A stretch of 64,000 nucleotides of DNA, taken from contig NZ_BAAAFX010000006.1 in the NCBI RefSeq assembly GCF_039523755.1, positions 62,001 through 126,000 of the forward strand, given 5' to 3'. Origin of the DNA: Tatumella terrea. GTDB taxonomy: Bacteria > Pseudomonadota > Gammaproteobacteria > Enterobacterales > Enterobacteriaceae. Below are positions 24,692-33,736 of this stretch, in pieces (position 1 is the stretch's first letter; each line of letters starts with the position of its first letter). Under the pieces are notes generated by a model. That model did not search any database and was not told where the DNA came from. It was given only the letters and a program-made list of their open reading frames with translations. The translations under genes were made by a program, and so were the position numbers.

Positions 24692-25624
24692 ATGACACAA
24701 TTTGCAATTGTATTCCCGGGTCAGGGGTCACAGGCTGTTGGCATGCTGGCTGAGCTGGCAGAACAGTATCCGTCAGTGGAAGCGACGTTCGCCGAGGCTT
24801 CTGCGGCTCTGGGTTATGACTTATGGCAATTGGTTCAGCAGGGACCGGCTGAAGAACTGAATAAAACCTGGCAGACACAGCCGGCATTGCTGGCGGCCTC
24901 CGTGGCCATTTACCGTGTCTGGCGTGAGCAGGGGGGCGACGTCCCCGCGCTGATGGCCGGCCATAGCCTGGGCGAATATTCTGCACTGGTGTGTGCCGGT
25001 GTTCTGGATTTCGCGGATGCTATCCGTCTGGTAGAATTACGCGGCAAACTGATGCAGGATGCCGTCCCGGCAGGGACCGGCGCCATGCAGGCCATTATTG
25101 GTCTGGACGATGCGGCCATCCGTCAGGCCTGTGAAGAGAGTGCGCAGGGGCAGGTGGTTTCACCGGTCAACTTCAACTCTCCGGGCCAGGTGGTGATTGC
25201 CGGTGATAAAGATGCGGTTGAACGTGCAGGCGCGGCCTGTAAAGCCGCCGGCGCGAAGCGTGCACTGCCGTTACCGGTTAGTGTGCCGTCCCATTGCGCA
25301 CTGATGAAGCCTGCAGCCGATAAACTGGCGCTGGCTCTGCAGGATCTGACGTTTAACACCCCGTCAGTCCCGGTGGTCAACAACGTGGATGTGAAGTGCG
25401 AAGAGTCACCGGAAGCTATCCGTGATGCCTTAGTGCGTCAGCTTTACAGCCCGGTCCGCTGGACCGAAAGCGTTGAATTCATCGCTTCACGTGGCGTGAG
25501 CCAGTTAGTTGAAGCGGGTCCGGGCAAAGTTCTGACCGGCCTGACCAAACGTATTACGGACTCATTGACAGCCGTTGCTGTGAATGACCCGGCGTCCCTG
25601 ACGGCGGCGCTGGTAAAAGAATAA
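24692..25624 (+). CDS. fabD: Malonyl-CoA:ACP transacylase FabD
   Basis: FabD loads malonyl groups from CoA onto acyl carrier protein. It has 310 residues (E. coli 309). The FPGQGSQAVGM oxyanion loop is at the N-terminus, the nucleophile Ser lies in GHSLGEYSALVCAG (about 92), and the partner His is in PVSVPSHCALM (about 201). AGGAAC precedes the ATG. The fab genes follow in the usual order. Confidence 0.98.
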   Translation: MTQFAIVFPGQGSQAVGMLAELAEQYPSVEATFAEASAALGYDLWQLVQQGPAEELNKTWQTQPALLAASVAIYRVWREQGGDVPALMAGHSLGEYSALVCAGVLDFADAIRLVELRGKLMQDAVPAGTGAMQAIIGLDDAAIRQACEESAQGQVVSPVNFNSPGQVVIAGDKDAVERAGAACKAAGAKRALPLPVSVPSHCALMKPAADKLALALQDLTFNTPSVPVVNNVDVKCEESPEAIRDALVRQLYSPVRWTESVEFIASRGVSQLVEAGPGKVLTGLTKRITDSLTAVAVNDPASLTAALVKE

Positions 25625-25634
25625 GAGGATAATC

Positions 25635-26369
25635 ATGAACTTCGATGGTAAAATTGCGCTGGTCACCGGCGCAAGCCGTGGGATTGGTAAAGCAATCGCA
25701 GAAAAACTGATCGCACAAGGTGCCACAGTTATCGGTACGGCTACCAGTGATAAAGGCGCTGAAGCTATCAGTGCTTACCTGGGAGCGAACGGTAAGGGTA
25801 TGACCCTGAACGTTACCGATGTTGATTCTGTCGAGTCTGTACTAAAAAACATCCGCGCAGAATTTGGCGAAATTGATATTTTGGTGAATAATGCCGGGGT
25901 AACCCGTGATAATCTGCTGATGCGTATGAAAGATGACGAATGGCAGGATATCCTGGAGACCAACCTGACTTCAGTGTTCAGGCTGTCTAAAGCCGTGTTG
26001 CGTGCTATGATGAAGAAACGCAGCGGACGAATCATTACCATTGGTTCAGTTGTTGGAACAATGGGTAATGCGGGCCAGGCAAACTACGCGGCAGCAAAAG
26101 CGGGTTTGATTGGCTTTAGCAAATCACTGGCGCGCGAAGTTGCGTCACGTGGTATTACTGTAAACGTTGTGGCTCCGGGCTTTATTGAGACGGACATGAC
26201 GCGAGCACTAAATGAAGAGCAACGGGCCGGTATTCTTGCAGAAGTTCCTGCAGGCTGTCTGGGCAGTCCTGCAGACATCGCGAATGCCGTTGCATTTTTG
26301 TCCTCTGATGAGGCGGGTTACATCACTGGTGAAACCCTCCACGTCAATGGCGGAATGTATATGGTCTGA
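25635..26369 (+). CDS. fabG: 3-oxoacyl-ACP reductase FabG
   Basis: FabG is the NADPH-dependent ketoacyl-ACP reductase of the elongation cycle. It has 244 residues, identical in length to E. coli. The short-chain dehydrogenase pattern is present: TGASRGIGKAIAE (cofactor), NNAGVTRDN, the catalytic Ser in ITIGSVVGTMG, and Tyr151/Lys155 in YAAAKAGLIGFS. AGAGG precedes the ATG. Confidence 0.98.
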   Translation: MNFDGKIALVTGASRGIGKAIAEKLIAQGATVIGTATSDKGAEAISAYLGANGKGMTLNVTDVDSVESVLKNIRAEFGEIDILVNNAGVTRDNLLMRMKDDEWQDILETNLTSVFRLSKAVLRAMMKKRSGRIITIGSVVGTMGNAGQANYAAAKAGLIGFSKSLAREVASRGITVNVVAPGFIETDMTRALNEEQRAGILAEVPAGCLGSPADIANAVAFLSSDEAGYITGETLHVNGGMYMV

Positions 26370-26439
26370 TAACTGCGAAAATTAGTTGCTTTTTTTGTGC
26401 AAAAAAACGCAAAATATAGCAAATCGTGGTTTGACCAGA

Positions 26440-26522
26440 TTGGTTTTAGTTGCATCTTTTTCAACATTTTATACACTACGAAAACCGTCGCGAAAGCGAG
26501 TTTTGATAGGAAATTAAATAGT
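26440..26522 (+). promoter_or_regulatory. Promoter/leader of acpP
   Basis: The fabG-acpP gap (153 bp) is AT-rich and resembles the enteric acpP promoter region. A TATACA hexamer at 26470-26475 is a plausible -10, with only a weak -35 upstream. A CGCGAAAGCG mini-hairpin lies in the leader, and AGGA lies 11 nt before the ATG. acpP is known to be very highly expressed. Confidence 0.5.
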
Positions 26523-26759
26523 ATGAGCGATATCGAACAACGCGTTAAGAAAATCATTGCTGAGCAGCTGGGTGTTAAAGAAGATGAAGTGACCAACTCT
26601 GCTTCTTTCGTAGAAGACCTGGGTGCCGATTCTCTTGACACCGTTGAGCTGGTGATGGCTCTGGAAGAAGAGTTTGATACTGAGATTCCAGACGAAGAAG
26701 CTGAGAAAATCACTACCGTTCAGGCAGCGATCGACTACATCAATAGCCATCAGGGCTAA
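26523..26759 (+). CDS. acpP: Acyl carrier protein
   Basis: AcpP carries growing acyl chains on a phosphopantetheine arm. It is a 78-residue acidic helical protein starting MSDIEQRVKKIIAEQLG. The attachment serine lies in the DSL motif of LGADSLDTVELVMALE (Ser37 counting Met). The frame extends far upstream, but the chosen ATG gives the exact family length. It is followed by a strong terminator and then fabF. Confidence 0.99.
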   Translation: MSDIEQRVKKIIAEQLGVKEDEVTNSASFVEDLGADSLDTVELVMALEEEFDTEIPDEEAEKITTVQAAIDYINSHQG

Positions 26760-26770
26760 TGAATATCTTC

Positions 26771-26799
26771 AGGCGGTCATTCGACCGCCTGAGTTTTTT
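26771..26799 (+). terminator. Intrinsic terminator after acpP
   Basis: AGGCGGTC-ATTC-GACCGCCT forms an 8-bp perfect stem, followed by GAG and six T residues. It lies between acpP and fabF, so fabF must depend on read-through or its own promoter. Confidence 0.93.
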
Positions 26800-26844
26800 G
26801 TCCGTCCCACTTAGTGTTTTTTTCCCCCTCCCTGGAGGACGAAC

Positions 26845-28086
26845 TTGTCTAAGCGTCGTGTAGTTGTGACCGGTCTTGGCATGTTGTCTCCTGTCGGCAA
26901 TACCGTAGAGTCTACCTGGAGTGCTCTCCTTGCCGGTCAGAGCGGCATCAGCATGATTGACCACTTTGATGCCAGTGCCTATGCAACCCGTTTTGCAGGT
27001 CTGGTGAAAGATTTTAATTGTGAAGATATCATTTCGCGTAAAGAACAGCGCAAAATGGATATATTCATTCAGTATGGAATTGCAGCGGGTGCGCAGGCGA
27101 TGGCGGACTCCGGTCTGGTTGTCACCGAAGAAAACGCACCACGCATTGGTGCAGCGATCGGTTCCGGCATTGGCGGCCTGGGGTTAATTGAAGATAACTA
27201 TCTTGCAATGAGCCGTGGCGGTCCGCGTAAAATCAGTCCTTTCTTCGTACCGTCCACCATCGTTAACATGGTCGCCGGACACCTGACCATCATGTATGGT
27301 CTGAAAGGACCGAGCATCAGTATTGCGACGGCCTGTACCTCAGGTGTGCACAATATTGGTCACGCGGCCCGAATGATCGCTTATGATGATGCGGATGTCA
27401 TGCTGGCCGGTGGCGCTGAAAAAGCCAGTACCCCGCTGGGTGTTGGTGGCTTCGGTGCAGCACGTGCGTTGTCAACCCGTAACGATGACCCTCTGGCGGC
27501 GAGCCGTCCGTGGGATAAAGATCGTGACGGTTTCGTACTGGGAGACGGTGCCGGTATCGTGGTCCTCGAAGAGTACGAACACGCGAAGAAACGTGGCGCA
27601 AAAATCTATGCTGAGCTGGTGGGCTTTGGTATGAGCAGCGATGCTTACCATATGACCTCACCGCCGGAAGATGGTGCAGGGGCTGCGCAGGCGATGGTTA
27701 ACGCCTTACGTGACTCCGGATTATCTGTGGATCAAATCGGCTATATCAACGCGCACGGTACGTCTACGCCGGCCGGGGATAAAGCAGAAGCACAGGCGGT
27801 TAAATCTGTGTTTGGTGCGGCAGCGGATAAAGTGATGGTCAGCTCGACCAAATCAATGACGGGTCACCTGCTGGGTGCGGCGGGCGCTGTTGAGTCGATT
27901 TTCTCGATTCTGGCGCTGCGCGACCAGGCGATTCCGCCAACACTGAATCTGGATAATCCGGATGAAGGCTGTGATCTGGACTTTGTACCACACACCGCCC
28001 GTCAGGTGAGCGGACTGGAATACAGTCTGTGTAACTCCTTCGGATTTGGCGGAACCAATGGTTCTCTGATTTTCCGTAAGATCTGA
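26845..28086 (+). CDS. fabF: 3-oxoacyl-ACP synthase II FabF
   Basis: FabF extends acyl chains, especially C16:1 to C18:1, and supports temperature control of membrane fluidity. It has 413 residues from TTG 26845 (MSKRRVVVTGLGMLSP); E. coli uses GTG at the same place. A GGAGG lies 7 nt upstream. The Cys-His-His triad is visible: Cys in ATACTSGVHNIG, His in INAHGTSTPAGD and His in TKSMTGHLLGAAG. Confidence 0.98.
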   Translation: MSKRRVVVTGLGMLSPVGNTVESTWSALLAGQSGISMIDHFDASAYATRFAGLVKDFNCEDIISRKEQRKMDIFIQYGIAAGAQAMADSGLVVTEENAPRIGAAIGSGIGGLGLIEDNYLAMSRGGPRKISPFFVPSTIVNMVAGHLTIMYGLKGPSISIATACTSGVHNIGHAARMIAYDDADVMLAGGAEKASTPLGVGGFGAARALSTRNDDPLAASRPWDKDRDGFVLGDGAGIVVLEEYEHAKKRGAKIYAELVGFGMSSDAYHMTSPPEDGAGAAQAMVNALRDSGLSVDQIGYINAHGTSTPAGDKAEAQAVKSVFGAAADKVMVSSTKSMTGHLLGAAGAVESIFSILALRDQAIPPTLNLDNPDEGCDLDFVPHTARQVSGLEYSLCNSFGFGGTNGSLIFRKI

Positions 28087-28104
28087 TGGTTCAGTGACTG
28101 CCTG

Positions 28105-28130
28105 AGGCCCGCAATGCGGGCCTTTTTTTT
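28105..28130 (+). terminator. Intrinsic terminator after fabF
   Basis: AGGCCCGC-AAT-GCGGGCCT forms an 8-bp perfect stem running directly into eight T residues. Confidence 0.95.
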
Positions 28131-28188
28131 AGGATGCCTCCTGAGCTGAGGCCAGCGCAAGGTCCCTCATTCATTATCCGGAGAGCTG

Positions 28189-28998
28189 ATGATATTGATC
28201 GATGGTTATGAGACAGAATCCCTGCCGGTCAGCGACCGGGGATTACAGTTCGGTGACGGCTGTTTTACCACGGCGTTGATCCTCGAAGGTCAGATTTGCC
28301 GTCTGCAGGCACATCTGCAGCGTCTGGAAGAGGGCTGTGAACGGTTGACGATCCCGTTTACCGACTGGCAGACACTGGCGCAGGAGATGAAGGCGCGGGC
28401 CGCCACGCTACAGCGCGGGGTACTGAAAGTGGTCATCACCCGCGGTTCCGGCGGGCGGGGATACAGCAGCACCGGGTGCAGCCAGCCGCGACGCCTTGTG
28501 TCGGTGGCGGCCTATCCGGCACAATATGATCAGTGGCGGAAGCAGGGGATTAGCCTGCTGACCTGCCCGATGCGTCTGGGGATCAATCCTGTACTGGCCG
28601 GGATCAAACATCTGAACCGGCTGGAACAGGTAATGATCCGCCAGTTTATCGATCAGTCTGCCGCAGAGGAAGCGCTGGTACTGGACTGCCGTGACCGGAT
28701 TATTGAATGCTGTAGCGCAAATATATTCTGGCGCAGCGGTGAGCAATTGTTTACCCCACGGGTAGACGAAGCCGGTGTGAACGGTACAATGCGACGTTAT
28801 CTTATTCGCCTGCTGGCGGAGCAGGGATATGATTGTCAGGAAGTCCGGGCCGGTTTACCGGCCCTGCAGCAGGCTGATGAAGTCTTTATCTGTAACTCGT
28901 TGATGCCGGTGGTTCCGGTGACCCGGGTCGATACCCTGACCTATTCTCCGGGAACGCTGACACACAGATTGTCTGAGCTCTGTTATTCACCAGGTTAA
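28189..28998 (+). CDS. pabC: Aminodeoxychorismate lyase PabC
   Basis: PabC is a PLP enzyme that releases pyruvate from aminodeoxychorismate to give 4-aminobenzoate for folate. It has 269 residues (E. coli 269). The fold-IV pattern is visible: DRGLQFGDGCFTT near the N-terminus, the PLP lysine in GIKHLNRLEQVMIR, and DEVFICNSLMPVVPV near the C-terminus. A GGAG precedes the ATG. mltG follows after 2 nt. Confidence 0.96.
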   Translation: MILIDGYETESLPVSDRGLQFGDGCFTTALILEGQICRLQAHLQRLEEGCERLTIPFTDWQTLAQEMKARAATLQRGVLKVVITRGSGGRGYSSTGCSQPRRLVSVAAYPAQYDQWRKQGISLLTCPMRLGINPVLAGIKHLNRLEQVMIRQFIDQSAAEEALVLDCRDRIIECCSANIFWRSGEQLFTPRVDEAGVNGTMRRYLIRLLAEQGYDCQEVRAGLPALQQADEVFICNSLMPVVPVTRVDTLTYSPGTLTHRLSELCYSPG

Positions 28999-29000
28999 GC

Positions 29001-30158
29001 ATGCAGAAAAAAATAAAATTTACCTTAGGATTCGTGGTGGTGGCCGGTGCACTGATCGCCGGCGGTGTCTGGAAAACACGGCAACTGGCCGAATCGCCTC
29101 TGCTGATTTCACAACAGACGATTTATACCCTCCCGGCCGGGAGTGGACGCGTGGCACTTGAGCAACAGCTCGAAGCGCAAAAAATTATCCCGGACAGCTT
29201 CTGGTTCGGCTGGTTACTGAAAGCGGAGCCGGATCTGGCGCGCTTTAAGGCCGGTACTTACCGGCTGACACCCGGCATGACCGTCCGCCAGCTGCTGCAG
29301 TTGCTGGCCAGTGGCAAAGAAGCCCAGTTTCCGGTACGGTTTATCGAAGGCCAGCATCTGACGGAATGGCTGAAAACCTTGCGTGATGCGCCTTACCTGC
29401 GTCATGAACTGAAGGATGATCAGCTCAGTACCGTCGCCGCGGCTCTTAAACTGTCCCCTGAGGATACCGAAGGCTGGTTTTATCCGGATACCTATCTCTA
29501 TACCGCACATATGAGTGACCTGTCGCTGCTGGAAAAGGCGCATCAGCGGATGGTGAAAGAAGTCAGTAACGTCTGGGACACCCGTGCTCCCGGTCTGCCG
29601 TATAAAGATCAGAACCAGTTACTGACGATGGCCTCTCTGATCGAAAAAGAGACCGCCGTCAGTGAGGAGCGGGGCATCATCGCCTCGGTCTTTGTTAACC
29701 GGTTGCGGCAGGGAATGAAATTACAGACCGACCCGACCGTGATCTACGGGCTGGGAGATCGCTATAGCGGGGTACTGAGCCGTAAAGATCTGGAAACCCC
29801 GACGGCCTATAACACCTATGTGATTGCCGGGTTACCTCCGGGCCCTATCGCTATTCCGAGTATCGCCTCATTGCAGGCAGCAGCGCATCCGCTGATGACC
29901 AGCTACCTGTACTTTGTCGCGAACGGTCGCGGCGGTCATACGTTTACGACCAATCTGGCCAGTCATAACCGGGCGGTTCAGGTCTGGCGTACGCTTGAAG
30001 ACAAACGGGCTGCAGAAGCGAAAGCTACCGGGACTCCTTCCGGAAGTGCGGCCGGTCAGACTCAGGATGCACAGACCCCGCCCGGGGCGCAACCGCCGGT
30101 CACTGAGACCGGGCCGGCAGCCAAAGGACAGGATAAGAATACAGCCAATGAAAAATAA
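29001..30158 (+). CDS. mltG: Endolytic murein transglycosylase MltG
   Basis: MltG (YceG) cuts nascent glycan strands and sets their length; it is an inner-membrane protein facing the periplasm. One membrane segment lies at about residues 7-24, followed by a LysM-like part and the catalytic domain with the active Glu in ASLIEKETAVSEERG and FVNRLRQGMKLQTDPTVIYGLG. At 385 residues it exceeds the E. coli protein (340) by a low-complexity C-terminal tail rich in Ala, Thr, Gly, Pro and Gln (from about residue 335). The 3' end overlaps tmk by 11 nt. Confidence 0.95.
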   Translation: MQKKIKFTLGFVVVAGALIAGGVWKTRQLAESPLLISQQTIYTLPAGSGRVALEQQLEAQKIIPDSFWFGWLLKAEPDLARFKAGTYRLTPGMTVRQLLQLLASGKEAQFPVRFIEGQHLTEWLKTLRDAPYLRHELKDDQLSTVAAALKLSPEDTEGWFYPDTYLYTAHMSDLSLLEKAHQRMVKEVSNVWDTRAPGLPYKDQNQLLTMASLIEKETAVSEERGIIASVFVNRLRQGMKLQTDPTVIYGLGDRYSGVLSRKDLETPTAYNTYVIAGLPPGPIAIPSIASLQAAAHPLMTSYLYFVANGRGGHTFTTNLASHNRAVQVWRTLEDKRAAEAKATGTPSGSAAGQTQDAQTPPGAQPPVTETGPAAKGQDKNTANEK

Positions 30159-30780
30159 ATTTATTGTCATTGAAGGTCTGGAGGGTGCGGGCAAAACCAC
30201 GGCCCGTGATCTTCTGGTGGAGGTTCTTCGCCAGCATGGTGTGACAGATATTGTTTTTACCCGGGAACCCGGCGGAACCCCGCTGGCGGAAGCCTTAAGG
30301 ACACTGATTAAAGAAGGGGTTACCGGTGAAGATATTACAGATAAGGCAGAATTGCTGATGCTGTATGCTGCACGGGTACAACTGGTCGATACCATCATTA
30401 AACCTGCGCTGGCACGCGGCGCCTGGGTGATCGGTGACCGGCATGATCTCTCTTCGCAGGCCTACCAGGGAGGCGGCCGGGGGTTTGACCCGGCGCTGAT
30501 GGCTAGCCTGCGTCAGACCGTACTCGGCGATTTTGCTCCGGATCTGACGCTGTATCTGGATGTCGCCCCGGAAACGGGTCTGCAGCGGGCGCGTAGCCGT
30601 GGTGCGCTGGATCGCATTGAACAGGAATCGCTGGATTTCTTCCATCGCACCCGTGCGCGTTATCAGCAACTTGCCGCCCTGGACCCGTCGATCCTGACGG
30701 TCGATGCCAACGGTACGCCGCAACAGGTCAGTGAGGCATTACGCCAGACCCTGACCCGCTGGCTGTCGGAACAAAACTGA
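30148..30780 (+). CDS. tmk: Thymidylate kinase Tmk
   Basis: Tmk phosphorylates dTMP to dTDP. From ATG 30148 (MKNKFIVIEGLEGAGKTTARD) it has 210 residues (E. coli 213). The P-loop GLEGAGKTT, the DR(Y/H) motif in WVIGDRHDLSSQAYQGGGRG and the lid RSRGALDRIEQE are present. The longer upstream frame runs inside mltG and is not used. The TGA overlaps the holB ATG (TGATG). Confidence 0.97.
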   Translation: MKNKFIVIEGLEGAGKTTARDLLVEVLRQHGVTDIVFTREPGGTPLAEALRTLIKEGVTGEDITDKAELLMLYAARVQLVDTIIKPALARGAWVIGDRHDLSSQAYQGGGRGFDPALMASLRQTVLGDFAPDLTLYLDVAPETGLQRARSRGALDRIEQESLDFFHRTRARYQQLAALDPSILTVDANGTPQQVSEALRQTLTRWLSEQN

Positions 30781-31769
30781 TGCAATGGTATCCGTGGCTG
30801 AATGCCCCGTATAAGCAGGTGATCACCCGTTGTCAGGCCGGGCGGGGGCATCATGCATTGCTGATACAGTCATTGCCTGGTATGGGTGATGACGCGCTGG
30901 TCTGGGGGATCTCACGCTGGCTGATGTGTACAGCGCCTGATGGCATCAAAAGCTGCGGTCACTGTCATGGATGTCAGTTAATGCTGGCCCGTAACCATCC
31001 TGACTGGTACTCGCTGACGGTGGAAAAAGGGAAGTCATCGCTGGGGGTGGATGCTATCCGTCAGGTGACCGACAAACTTTACCATTTTGCTCAGCAGGGT
31101 GGGGCGAAGGTGATCCATATTCCGGATGCGGCCCGGCTGACCGGGGCTGCGGCGAATGCCCTGTTAAAGACGCTGGAGGAACCACCGGCAGATTGCTGGT
31201 TTTTCCTGGGAACGCATCAGCCGTCTGCGCTACCGGCCACGCTGCGAAGCCGCTGTATGACACTGCATCTGCCGATCCCTGCAGAACAACAGAGCCTGCA
31301 CTGGCTGAGTTCACAGGTGCAGGCAGATCCCGCGGCCATCACCACGGCATTGAGACTGGCAGCCGGGGCACCTGCCGCCGCGCTGGAATTTCTGAACGGT
31401 GAGTTGCAGCCCCGGCGTCTGCAATTCTGTCAGACGCTGTCCGGGGCTATCCCGGACGACAGCTTGTCTCTGTTACCCCAGCTGAGCCAGGACGATGTTG
31501 CCCTGCGCCTGCACTGGCTGATGAGCTTGCTACTGGACTGCATAAAATATCAGCAGAACAGTCTGCAATGGATGACAAATACTGACCAGCAGGCCCTGAT
31601 TGCCCGGCTGGCCAGCGTGATTTCTTTGCCGGCCCTGCATCAGAGCCTGGCACTCTGGAAGCAGTGTCGTCACCGTATTCTGGAAACCCCGGCGGTTAAC
31701 CACGAGTTATTAATCACAGAAGCGCTGCTGGACTGGGAACAATTGTTCCTCCCGTCGCGCCCTGGTTGA
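30780..31769 (+). CDS. holB: DNA polymerase III delta-prime subunit HolB
   Basis: HolB is the stator of the clamp-loader complex. The 329-residue protein (E. coli 334) has the four zinc cysteines in CTAPDGIKSCGHCHGC at about residues 50-65. The P-loop position reads LPGMGDDAL, as expected for the non-ATPase delta-prime subunit. The SRC motif with an arginine finger follows (ATLRSRCMTLHL). It starts inside the tmk stop and is followed by tatD after 18 nt. Confidence 0.96.
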   Translation: MQWYPWLNAPYKQVITRCQAGRGHHALLIQSLPGMGDDALVWGISRWLMCTAPDGIKSCGHCHGCQLMLARNHPDWYSLTVEKGKSSLGVDAIRQVTDKLYHFAQQGGAKVIHIPDAARLTGAAANALLKTLEEPPADCWFFLGTHQPSALPATLRSRCMTLHLPIPAEQQSLHWLSSQVQADPAAITTALRLAAGAPAAALEFLNGELQPRRLQFCQTLSGAIPDDSLSLLPQLSQDDVALRLHWLMSLLLDCIKYQQNSLQWMTNTDQQALIARLASVISLPALHQSLALWKQCRHRILETPAVNHELLITEALLDWEQLFLPSRPG

Positions 31770-31787
31770 ATGTTCAGAGAGTAATAT

Positions 31788-32588
31788 ATGTTTTTAGTCG
31801 ATTCACATTGCCATCTTGATTGCCTGGATTATGAAAAAGATCACAGTTCTCTGGATGACGTTATCCGTAAAGCCGCAGAGCGCGATGTTCGTTTTATGCT
31901 GGCGGTGGCCACCACTCTGGACGGATTCAGCCGTCTGAAATCCTTCGTCGGCGACCGGCCCGACGTGGCATTTTCCTGCGGGGTACACCCGCTGAATATG
32001 GATCCCCTGTGCGATCCGCAACGTCTGGCCTCACTGGCCGCTGACCCGCAGGTGATAGCCCTCGGTGAGACCGGGCTGGATTACTTCTATGAGAAAGAGG
32101 CGGAGCAGCAGCGTCAGCAGCAGATTGCTTTCCGTCACCACATCCGTATCGGACGTCAGCTGAATAAGCCGGTAATTGTGCATACCCGCGATGCCCGGGA
32201 AGATACTCTGGCACTGCTGAAAGAAGAGAAAGTGGAAGAGTGCGGCGGGGTGCTGCACTGCTTTACGGAAGATAAAGAGACCGCCGCCAGATTACTGGAT
32301 ATGGGGTTCTATATCTCCTTCTCGGGAATTATCACGTTCCGTAATGCCGAACAGATACGTGAAGCCGCACGCTATGTCCCTCTGGACAGAATTCTGGTGG
32401 AAACCGACTCTCCTTATCTGGCCCCGGTTCCGCATCGTGGCAAGCAGAATCAGCCTGCCTTCACCCGTGATGTGGCCGACTTTGTGGCGGAACTGAAAGG
32501 TGTGGATACAGAAACGCTGGCCCGCCAGACCACCGAAAACTTCTCCCGACTGTTCCATACTCCGGTCGGCAACCGCCACGACGGATAA
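31788..32588 (+). CDS. ycfH: TatD-family metal-dependent hydrolase YcfH
   Basis: This is a TatD-family metallohydrolase; E. coli YcfH has 265 residues and this one 266. Metal-binding DSHCHLD (residues 5-11), the Glu in ALGETGLDYFY, and the His residues of VHTRDA and LHCFT, together with the Asp in ILVETDSPYLAPVPHRGKQN, are all present. Proposed activity is DNase or phosphoesterase; the true substrate is unclear. It ends the pabC-mltG-tmk-holB-ycfH run. ptsG, next in E. coli, is absent. Confidence 0.93.
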   Translation: MFLVDSHCHLDCLDYEKDHSSLDDVIRKAAERDVRFMLAVATTLDGFSRLKSFVGDRPDVAFSCGVHPLNMDPLCDPQRLASLAADPQVIALGETGLDYFYEKEAEQQRQQQIAFRHHIRIGRQLNKPVIVHTRDAREDTLALLKEEKVEECGGVLHCFTEDKETAARLLDMGFYISFSGIITFRNAEQIREAARYVPLDRILVETDSPYLAPVPHRGKQNQPAFTRDVADFVAELKGVDTETLARQTTENFSRLFHTPVGNRHDG

Positions 32589-32989
32589 CGGCAGTCACAC
32601 CGGGGACAGCACCCGGGAGCGTCGGGGCCTCTGCGCCCGGATCAGCCTGCCGACATGCGGGGAGGCTGGGCACCGTCCCCCGGGGAGTTCAGCGGGTTCC
32701 GTGACGCGTCCGGGGAGCAAAAGTTAGCCTGAACCTGGATAGCGGACTACGCTAAAGAGGTTATTGAGATCTCTCCGGAGGCCAGCAGTGGCACGGTTCA
32801 TGCCCCTGCTGACGCGGAATCGCCACGTCAGCCCGTACTTTCCGGACGGGCGTCGCCCGGATTTTTATGGCTTTCCTGCAAATAAATAATGTAAAGTCAG
32901 GTAACTACTCACACTTAGTCTTATACAGTATGTTGTTTACTGTGGGTGTTTCGCCAGCAGCGAACACCGGATAATCAGGAAACCGATGG
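32589..32989. other. 401-bp gap where ptsG and fhuE stand in E. coli
   Basis: No gene is seen. The left 250 bp is GC-rich and the right 120 bp AT-rich. It contains a long hairpin (32783-32811) and a short GC stem CGGGC-GTC-GCCCG (32847-32859) followed by a T-run at 32862-32866, which could terminate the ycfH transcript. The AT-rich right part (about 32880-32945) probably holds the hinT promoter. I found no ptsG remnant. Confidence 0.6.
32783..32811. other. Long hairpin upstream of hinT
   Basis: The arms CAGCAGTGGCA and TGCCCCTGCTG pair over 11 positions with one mismatch around a 7-nt loop. There is no T-run next to it. It may be part of a non-coding RNA or a processed leader; no known family was recognised. 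Confidence 0.4.
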
Positions 32990-33340
32990 ATGGCCGAAGA
33001 AACTATTTTCAGTAAGATTATTCGCCGTGAAATACCGGCAGATGTGGTGTATCAGGATGAACTGGTGACGGCATTTCGCGATATTTCACCTCAGGCACCG
33101 ACCCATATTCTCATTATCCCTAATCAGCTAATCCCGACCGTGAATGACCTCACGACAGAGCATGAGCCGGCACTGGGACGGATGATGACGGTTGCCGCCG
33201 GAATTGCAAAACAGGAAGGGATTGATGAAGACGGCTACCGTTTGATTATCAATTGTAACCGCCATGGTGGCCAGGAAGTTTATCATATCCATATGCACCT
33301 GGTCGGTGGTCGTGTACTGGGACCGATGCTATCCCGGTAA
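32990..33340 (+). CDS. hinT: Purine nucleoside phosphoramidase HinT
   Basis: HinT is a HIT-family hydrolase of adenosine 5'-phosphoramidates. The 116-residue protein starts MAEETIFSKIIRREIPADVVY. The catalytic histidine triad HIHMHLVGG is near the C-terminus. It is three residues shorter at the C-terminus than E. coli HinT (119). AGGA lies 9 nt upstream. It leads the run hinT-ycfL-lpoB-thiK-nagZ. Confidence 0.97.
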   Translation: MAEETIFSKIIRREIPADVVYQDELVTAFRDISPQAPTHILIIPNQLIPTVNDLTTEHEPALGRMMTVAAGIAKQEGIDEDGYRLIINCNRHGGQEVYHIHMHLVGGRVLGPMLSR

Positions 33341-33357
33341 TGATTCGGAGAGACCCT

Positions 33358-33726
33358 ATGCGAGCGGTTTTATCTGCACTGCCACTGTTGCTGTTATTAA
33401 CCGCCTGCAGCGGTCATCAGCCACAGATCAGTATTTCACAGCCGCTGGTAATGGAAGCCGATGTCTTGTCAGCCGGTATCACCACTGACGGGCCGACCCT
33501 GAGCAGTGAAAGCGGGCAGCAAAAAGCCAGTGTCATACTCTATAATGATCGTGACGTTCCGGTCACTCTGCACTATCGTTACTTCTGGTACGATGACAAA
33601 GGCCTGGAAATTTTACCGGAACAACCGGCAGAAACTATTGTGGTGCCCGCGCATCAGAATCGTCAGGCTGTTTCATGGTCAGGTAACCTGAGTGCCAGCC
33701 AGGTCCGTGTGTCTCTTTATCTCTGA
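33358..33726 (+). CDS. ycfL: YcfL-like lipoprotein (DUF1425)
   Basis: From ATG 33358 the frame gives a 122-residue lipoprotein with signal peptide and lipobox LLTAC (Cys near residue 17). The mature domain contains VILYNDRDVPVTLHYRYFWYD and resembles the DUF1425 fold of YcfL, whose function is unknown. GGAG lies 7 nt before the ATG. The location between hinT and lpoB is conserved. Confidence 0.88.
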   Translation: MRAVLSALPLLLLLTACSGHQPQISISQPLVMEADVLSAGITTDGPTLSSESGQQKASVILYNDRDVPVTLHYRYFWYDDKGLEILPEQPAETIVVPAHQNRQAVSWSGNLSASQVRVSLYL

Positions 33727-33736
33727 GGATGTTCAA

